A stretch of 64,000 nucleotides of DNA. It comes from Streptomyces sp. NBC_00576. Lineage in GTDB: Bacteria > Actinomycetota > Actinomycetes > Streptomycetales > Streptomycetaceae. How positions within the stretch are numbered: position 1 is the first letter of the stretch; every line of letters starts with the position of its first letter. The DNA lies in contig NZ_CP107780.1 of NCBI RefSeq assembly GCF_036345175.1, positions 3,348,001-3,412,000 on the forward strand, written 5' to 3'. Below, piece by piece: positions 59,334 through 64,000 of the stretch. The notes under the pieces were generated by a model. It had not been told where the DNA came from, did no database searches, and saw only the letters and a list, made by a program, of their open reading frames with translations. The position numbers and the translations under genes were made by a program.

Positions 59334-60104
59334 CTACTTGAGCGCGAGCAGCAGCGTGTCCGAGGGCGAGCACCACACCGGACGGGCCTCCGCGAACCCC
59401 TTCTCGCGCAGCACGCGCGCGTGCCACTGGGCGGAGGGCATGTCGCCGTCGGCGTGCTCGCCGTAGATCTCGAAGCGGCGGGCGGTCGGTCCGGCGAGGA
59501 CGGGGTCCTGGGCGGCGAGCTGCCACCATTGCGCCCAGTCGACGACACCACTCTCTTTGGCCTGATCCATACGTGTGAGGCGCAGTGCGCGCTCCGCCGC
59601 GTTGATCCGGGGCGTGCTGTCGTCGATCATGTGGTCCGCGTTCATGAACAGACCGCCGTCGCGGACGACCTCCGCGATCCGGCCATAGAGGTCCGCGAGG
59701 GGTTCGCTGTGCAGCCAGTGCAGGGCGGTGGCGGTCAGAACGGCGTCGTACGAGTCGTACGGCAGCCCGCTCGTCCACCTCGGGTCCTTGAGGTCGGCCG
59801 TGACGAAGGTGACGCGGTCGTCGCCGGCGAAGGTGCCCTCGGCGATGGCGAGGAGAGCCGGGTCGAGGTCGACGCCGGTGCTGGTGGCCTGCGGGAACCG
59901 GTCGAGCAGCCGGGCCGTGATACTTCCCGTGCCGCACGCGAGGTCGAGCACGCGCGGGGCGGGGCCGACGAGGGCCTCGACCATGTCGAGCATGATCCGG
60001 AACCGCTCCTCACGGTCCGGCATGTACCACTCCTGCTGCCGGTCCCAGCTCGCCTGCCAGGCATTCCAGTCGATTTCGGCGTTTGTACCGGTACTGGTGG
60101 TCAT
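59334..60104 (-). CDS. Class I SAM-dependent methyltransferase
   Basis: A 256-residue protein from the ATG at 60104. SAM motif I is RVLDLACGTGSITARLL, then TGVDLDPALLAIAEG, VTADLKDPRW-type motif II and AVLTATALHWL. A WDRQQEWYMPDREERF N-terminal segment is shared with related actinobacterial methyltransferases. The substrate is unknown. It is convergent with the transporter operon and divergent from the CGNR gene. Confidence 0.88.
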   Translation of the reverse strand: MTTSTGTNAEIDWNAWQASWDRQQEWYMPDREERFRIMLDMVEALVGPAPRVLDLACGTGSITARLLDRFPQATSTGVDLDPALLAIAEGTFAGDDRVTFVTADLKDPRWTSGLPYDSYDAVLTATALHWLHSEPLADLYGRIAEVVRDGGLFMNADHMIDDSTPRINAAERALRLTRMDQAKESGVVDWAQWWQLAAQDPVLAGPTARRFEIYGEHADGDMPSAQWHARVLREKGFAEARPVWCSPSDTLLLALK

Positions 60105-60217
60105 CGAAGCCCCTCCGTCGGCCGCTCACTTCGAACGCACGCGTAATACCCTGGAAGCAATGTCAGTCGTTACTTCCTCGCATCCACGACCATAGAACGC
60201 CCTCGTAAGGACTACAA

Positions 60218-60847
60218 GTGGAACTGGCCTATTACTCGGACTACGCTGTGCGCCTCGTCAACACCGAGGAACCGGCACGCGGAAAGGACTCGCTGACCTC
60301 GATCGACTCCGTCCGCGATCTCTTCGGCGTCAACCAACAGGCCGCCCGTCGCGCCACCGACGCCGACGTGACCCGGTTCCGCTCCGTACGGGCCCGTCTG
60401 CGCGCGGTCTTCGAGGCGGCGGACGCCGGCGACGAGACGCTCTCGGTGGACCTGCTGAACTCACTTCTGCTGGAGTTCCCGGTGAGCCCGCAGATCTCCG
60501 GGCACGACTTCCGGGACGACGACGGCCGCCCGCTGTGGCACATGCACCTCGCCGACCACCCGTCGAACGCGACGGCGGGCTTCGCGGCCATCGCCGCGAT
60601 GGGCCTGGCCTTCCATCTCACCGAGTACGGCGTGGACCGCCTGGGCCTGTGCGAGGCGCCGCCCTGCCGCAACGCCTACCTCGACACCTCGACGAACCGC
60701 TCCCGCCGCTACTGCTCCGACCGCTGCGCGACCCGGGCCAACGTGGCCGCCTACCGCGCCCGCAAACGACTGGAGGCGGACCGGTCCGAGAAGACGAGCC
60801 TGGCGGCCGAGACCGCCCAGCGCAGCAGCGCCAGCGGCGAACGCTGA
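60218..60847 (+). CDS. CGNR zinc-finger regulator
   Basis: A 209-residue protein from a GTG at 60218 (GTAAGGA site). An N-terminal ABATE-type stress-sensing domain (YYSDYAVRLVNTEEP, then DLFGVNQQAARRATDADVTRF) is followed by a CGNR zinc finger: CEAPPCRNAYLDTSTNRSRRYCSDRCATRANVAAYRARKR, seen in shorter pieces as CEAPPC and YCSDRC. It is a predicted DNA-binding regulator. Its last 97 bp overlap sodX tail to tail, so the transcripts are antisense to each other. Confidence 0.88.
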   Translation: MELAYYSDYAVRLVNTEEPARGKDSLTSIDSVRDLFGVNQQAARRATDADVTRFRSVRARLRAVFEAADAGDETLSVDLLNSLLLEFPVSPQISGHDFRDDDGRPLWHMHLADHPSNATAGFAAIAAMGLAFHLTEYGVDRLGLCEAPPCRNAYLDTSTNRSRRYCSDRCATRANVAAYRARKRLEADRSEKTSLAAETAQRSSASGER

Positions 60848-61209
60848 CCGGGCTTGAGCGGCCGGTACCGGAACCGGACCCTGCCCAGGATCAGCTCGTG
60901 CGGCACGGTCCCGTAGTCGGTGCTGTCGCCGCCGGCGAAGGCGTTGTCCCCAAGGACCCACCAGCCGCCCTCACGGCGCTCCGCGGCCCGCTTGACGACC
61001 AGCAGGTCCTGCTGGAACGGATGGCGCAGGACCACGATGTCCCCGGCCTTGACCCGGTTCCCGTACCGCACCACGAGAAAATCGCCGTGATACAGCGTGG
61101 GCACCATCGACGGGCCGGTCACGGCGACCCATCCGAAGCGCTTCGCAACCCCTCCGCGCTCGCTCCCGTTTTCGCTCCCATGTTCGCTCTCCTGCGACAG
61201 CTCCGGCAT
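60751..61209 (-). CDS. sodX: Nickel-SOD maturation peptidase SodX (S26 family)
   Basis: A 152-residue signal-peptidase-like protein from the ATG at 61209. The catalytic serine is in VTGPSMVPTL and the lysine in LVVKRAAERR. The VLGDNAFAGGDSTDYG box closes the fold. There is no membrane anchor, as in other SodX proteins. It cleaves the SodN leader to expose the His1 nickel ligand, and it is divergent from sodN. The last ~30 residues are encoded within the overlap with the CGNR gene. Confidence 0.92.
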   Translation of the reverse strand: MPELSQESEHGSENGSERGGVAKRFGWVAVTGPSMVPTLYHGDFLVVRYGNRVKAGDIVVLRHPFQQDLLVVKRAAERREGGWWVLGDNAFAGGDSTDYGTVPHELILGRVRFRYRPLKPGQRSPLALLRWAVSAARLVFSDRSASSRLRAR

Positions 61210-61353
61210 CCCGGCACCTCCCCGGTTCCATCCTCCACCAGTCCCAGTGTCACCCCCTACTTTTGTCCTAAGCCCATGGGGGCACTCGCGAAAACCCCTC
61301 CCTCAGGGAGTAATGTCCAACCTGAGAAGACGATCACGAGGAAGGAACGCTCC

Positions 61354-61749
61354 ATGCTTTCCCGCCTGTTTGCCCCCAAGGTCAAGGTCAGCGCTCACTG
61401 CGACCTGCCCTGCGGTGTGTACGACCCGGCCCAGGCCCGCATTGAGGCGGAGTCGGTGAAGGCCGTGCAGGACAAGATGGCAGCCAACGACGACCCGCAC
61501 TTCCAGGCGCGTGCCACCGTCATCAAGGAGCAGCGCGCAGAGCTCGCCAAGCACCATGTTTCGGTGCTGTGGAGCGACTACTTCAAGCCCCCGCACTTCG
61601 AGAAGTACCCGGAGCTGCACCAGCTGGTCAACGACGCCCTGAAGGCCCTCTCGGCCGCCAAGGCGTCCACCGACCCGGCGACGGGCCAGAAGGCGCTGGA
61701 CTACATCGCCCAGATCGACAAGATCTTCTGGGAGACGAAGAAGGCCTGA
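61354..61749 (+). CDS. sodN: Nickel superoxide dismutase
   Basis: A 131-residue precursor from the ATG at 61354 (AGGAAGGA site). The leader MLSRLFAPKVKVSA is removed before HCDLPCGVY, the nickel hook in which His1, Cys2 and Cys6 bind the metal. The rest is the usual four-helix domain. The enzyme removes superoxide in the cytoplasm as a hexamer. A dyad, CTCCC-TCA-GGGAG (61304-61316), lies by the promoter region. In Streptomyces, nickel supply controls SOD choice through Nur. Confidence 0.97.
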   Translation: MLSRLFAPKVKVSAHCDLPCGVYDPAQARIEAESVKAVQDKMAANDDPHFQARATVIKEQRAELAKHHVSVLWSDYFKPPHFEKYPELHQLVNDALKALSAAKASTDPATGQKALDYIAQIDKIFWETKKA

Positions 61750-61764
61750 TGCGAGGCTTCAGGG

Positions 61765-61794
61765 AAGGGCCGGTCGAAGTCGACCGGCCCTTTT
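61765..61794 (+). terminator. Intrinsic terminator after sodN
   Basis: AAGGGCCGGTCGA (61765-61777) pairs with TCGACCGGCCCTT (61780-61792) and is followed by more T residues. In Streptomyces the sodN 3' end can also produce a small RNA, so this hairpin might be the end of one; that is speculation. Confidence 0.88.
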
Positions 61795-61821
61795 CGCTGC
61801 CCCAGGCCGCTACGAGCCCGC

Positions 61822-62661
61822 TCAACGTCGGCAGACGAGAATCCCCGCCCGACAACCGACCTCGAACACCCCCTGCCGGGCGATCCGGTCGGTGACGATG
61901 GCGCGGGCCCGCTCGATCGTCGCGTCGAAGGGCACGTCGTACTGGTCCGCCCAGGCACGGTAGGACGCCAGGTACGCGACGACCGGCTCGGGGTCGTGGA
62001 CCGTTACGGTGCTGGGCAGTTCGATCGTCCGCACCCGGCCGAACTCCTCCCCGAGGAAGGCCGGCGCCTTCTCCAGGGAGAAGCGGGCCCCGATCGAGAA
62101 CCGGGTCGGTTCCTGTCCGGTGCCGAGCACGTCGCTCGCGGCCCGCTGCCACAGATCGTCGAGTTCGGCCTTGTCCCGCTCGCCGTTGGTCGAGGCGATC
62201 ACCAGGCCGTCACGGTCGACGACACGGGCCAACTCCCGCACCGCCTGCGGGATATCGGGCACGTGGTACAGCATGTGCATCGCCAGGGCCGCGTCGACGC
62301 TCCCCGTGGCCAGCGGCAGCCGCGTGACATCCGCGACGGCGACCGGGCCGGGGACGACTGCGAGGATGCCGGGCGCGATGTCCAGGCCCAGCACGGCCAG
62401 GTCGGGCCGGTCCGCGCGCAGTCGCTGGACGTACTTGCCGTTGCCGCAGCCGACGTCGACCACGCGCCCGCTCCCCCGCACCCCGCTCAACTGCTCGGCA
62501 GCAATGCCCGGCAGGTCGTGACGGGGCGTCTGCCACTGGTAGAGCGACTGCCGGGCAGCCAGGTCACGGTCGCTGCTGTACGCACTCCCGGCGAGGCGGG
62601 TCCGGTCGGTGGCGGTCAAGCGGTCGGGCACGTCAGAGGCTCCCTGCTGTGGACGGTTCAC
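61822..62661 (-). CDS. Class I SAM-dependent methyltransferase
   Basis: A 279-residue protein from a GTG at 62661 overlapping the ppk2 stop by four bases. SAM motif I: RVVDVGCGNGKYVQRL. Then LGLDIAPGILAVV, VADVTRLPLATGSVDAAL and MHMLYHVPDIPQAVRELARV. GLVIASTNGERDK is the post-III strand, and a C-terminal region of about 100 residues follows. Coupling with polyphosphate kinase suggests co-expression, but the substrate is unknown. Confidence 0.88.
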   Translation of the reverse strand: MNRPQQGASDVPDRLTATDRTRLAGSAYSSDRDLAARQSLYQWQTPRHDLPGIAAEQLSGVRGSGRVVDVGCGNGKYVQRLRADRPDLAVLGLDIAPGILAVVPGPVAVADVTRLPLATGSVDAALAMHMLYHVPDIPQAVRELARVVDRDGLVIASTNGERDKAELDDLWQRAASDVLGTGQEPTRFSIGARFSLEKAPAFLGEEFGRVRTIELPSTVTVHDPEPVVAYLASYRAWADQYDVPFDATIERARAIVTDRIARQGVFEVGCRAGILVCRR

Positions 62662-63542
62662 ATACCGTCGTCATCCTCCCCCGCCTCCAGCAGGTTCGCC
62701 GCCGCGCCCACGATGCGCGGGTCCGGACTGCCGACGACCTCCTCGTCCTTGCCCGTGTAGTCGAAACGGGCCAGCACACTGCGCATTGCCTCCACCCGCG
62801 CCCGCTTCTTGTCGTTGCTCTTCACCACCGTCCAGGGGGCCTGTTCGGTGTCCGTCTCGCGGAACATGGCGACCTTGGCCGCCGTGTAGTCGTCCCAGCG
62901 GTCGAGGGAGGCGAGGTCCATGGGGCTCAGCTTCCACTGTCGTACGGGGTCGACCTGACGGATCGTGAAACGGGTGCGCTGTTCGCCCTGGGAGACCGAG
63001 AACCAGAACTTGATCAGGTCGACGCCGTCGTCGACGAGCATGCGCTCGAACAGCGGGGTCTGGCGAGTGAAGCGGCGGTACTCGTCGTCCGTACAGAAGC
63101 CCATGACCCGTTCCACGCCGGCCCGGTTGTACCAGGAGCGGTCGAAGAGGACTATCTCGCCGGCGGTCGGGAGGTGTTCGACGTAGCGCTGGAAGTACCA
63201 CTGGCCGCGTTCGCGCTCGGTGGGCTTCTCCAGGGCGACCACGCGGGCGCCGCGCGGGTTGAGGTGCTCCGTGAAGCGCTTGATCGTGCCGCCTTTTCCG
63301 GCCGCGTCCCGGCCCTCGAAGACGACGACCAGTCGGCGGCCGGTCTGCTTGATCCAGCTCTGCAGCTTCAGCAGTTCGATCTGCTGGAGCCGCTTGTGCA
63401 ACTCGTACTCCCTGCGCTCCATGCGCTCGGGGTACGGGTAGTTCTCCCGCCAGGTCTCGACCGGACTGCCGTCCGGCCGGATGAGGACGGGCTCGTCGTA
63501 GTCGCTGTAGTCGACCTTCAGTCCGGACATCAGGGGTGTCAT
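62658..63542 (-). CDS. ppk2: Polyphosphate kinase 2
   Basis: A 294-residue protein. The ATG at 63542 has an AAGGAGG site eight bases before it. Walker A: FEGRDAAGKGGTIKR. Lid and acceptor motifs: EKPTERERGQWYFQRY, VLFDRSWYNRAGVERVMGF and FWFSVSQGEQRTRF. The family transfers phosphate between polyphosphate and nucleoside diphosphates. With the partial transporter gene upstream it forms a phosphate-handling cluster. Its stop overlaps the methyltransferase start. Confidence 0.93.
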   Translation of the reverse strand: MTPLMSGLKVDYSDYDEPVLIRPDGSPVETWRENYPYPERMERREYELHKRLQQIELLKLQSWIKQTGRRLVVVFEGRDAAGKGGTIKRFTEHLNPRGARVVALEKPTERERGQWYFQRYVEHLPTAGEIVLFDRSWYNRAGVERVMGFCTDDEYRRFTRQTPLFERMLVDDGVDLIKFWFSVSQGEQRTRFTIRQVDPVRQWKLSPMDLASLDRWDDYTAAKVAMFRETDTEQAPWTVVKSNDKKRARVEAMRSVLARFDYTGKDEEVVGSPDPRIVGAAANLLEAGEDDDGM

Positions 63543-63604
63543 ACCGTCGGCCTCCTTGGCATCAACATCAATGGTCAGTAGCGATCGGTAGCCATCAGCG
63601 GCAG

Positions 63605-63838
63605 TCAGTGGAACTGCGGCACGATCAGGTAGATGCCGTACGCGACCACCGCCGCACACGCCAGGAAGCACAGCCCCGCCTGGGCGAACCCGAGCGAGTG
63701 GGTACTCCCGTCATTCTCACGCGCGCCCTCCACCCGGGCGAGTCCGAGGACGCCGAGGGCGAAGACGACGACCACGGCGACGGTGACCCCGAGGCTCACC
63801 GCGGCGACCTGGCCCAGTGCGGTCCAGTCCAGCTTCAT
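63605..63838 (-). CDS. Small two-span membrane protein
   Basis: A 77-residue protein from the ATG at 63838. TM1 is about residues 8-32 (GQVAAVSLGVTVAVVVVFAL) and TM2 about 50-72 (FAQAGLCFLACAAVVAYGIY). A polar loop with ARENDGSTHS lies between. It starts 16 bp after the stop of the upstream partial transporter gene, so the two are co-transcribed; it may be an accessory subunit. Confidence 0.8.
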   Translation of the reverse strand: MKLDWTALGQVAAVSLGVTVAVVVVFALGVLGLARVEGARENDGSTHSLGFAQAGLCFLACAAVVAYGIYLIVPQFH

Positions 63839-63854
63839 GTGGGTTCTCCCTCGC

Positions 63855-64000
63855 TCACGCGGCCGTACCGACGCTCGTCGGCGCCGTCGACCTGATGCTG
63901 ACCTCGTGGGTGTCGTTGACGTTGTGCGCGTCCACCGGGTTGCGGCGCGCGGCGAGGACGATGCCCGCCGCGACCGCCACGGCGACCAGCGCGACGACCA
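63855..64000 (-). CDS. Probable inorganic phosphate (Pit) transporter, C-terminus only
   Basis: Only the last 47 residues are in the window: a hydrophobic span (VVALVAVAVAAGIVLAARR), then NPVDAHNVNDTHEVSI and a short tail. The AHNVND-type segment and the location by ppk2 fit the C-terminus of a Pit-family transporter. The call is tentative because the body lies outside the window. Confidence 0.5.
   Translation of the reverse strand, partial: VVALVAVAVAAGIVLAARRNPVDAHNVNDTHEVSIRSTAPTSVGTAA

Overview
The window reads as a Streptomyces chromosome. G+C is very high, GTG and even TTG starts are common, and many genes overlap by 4 bases. It carries actinomycete markers: nickel superoxide dismutase with its SodX peptidase, a complete conservon (CvnA-D), the fused 2-oxoglutarate dehydrogenase Kgd, HspR-type lon control, and SEDS/PBP pairs.

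Region 1 (1-17.4 kb) is accessory. It holds a cut-off ArsR-type regulator with a large inverted repeat and an IS200/IS605 element with divergent tnpA and tnpB. Next come a stand-alone LigD-type polymerase domain, a secreted multidomain glycoside hydrolase, and a PadR-controlled FAD monooxygenase unit. A HAD hydrolase and an XRE regulator beside three overlapping small genes follow. The region ends with an internally deleted IS630 copy, an intact IS630 copy with TA duplication, a methyltransferase, and an intact ISL3 element with a perfect 8-bp duplication. A short scar at 6.7 kb is a chimera of pieces copied from genes at 3.0 kb and 9.45 kb.

Region 2 (17.4-36 kb) is mostly envelope and signalling. 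It has a NERD protein, a tyrosine-phosphatase-like protein, a CseA-like lipoprotein coupled to a histidine kinase with no response regulator, and a Q/N-rich secreted SH3 protein. An ftsW-like/pbp2-like pair, a diiron oxygenase with TetR, and an NlpC/P60 hydrolase behind a possible c-di-AMP riboswitch follow. It closes with a conservon whose last gene is a styrene-monooxygenase-like flavoprotein.

Region 3 (36-64 kb) is core-like. It contains a PP2C-like protein, MarR, Lon (with a HAIR operator), GNAT, a rhomboid-like protein, a spermidine-synthase-like protein, a two-component system and Kgd. A DUF4097-PadR operon and a two-gene Clp_N/HTH operon each have conspicuous palindromic operators. Malic enzyme, a glutamate-type ABC transporter, a CGNR protein, SodX/SodN, PPK2 and the end of a probable phosphate transporter finish the window.

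The best candidates for something under-described are the Clp_N/HTH operon with twin palindromes over a leaderless promoter, the lipoprotein/orphan-kinase unit next to the SEDS/PBP pair, and the conservon-flavoprotein coupling. No CRISPR array, tRNA, rRNA or large biosynthetic cluster was seen.
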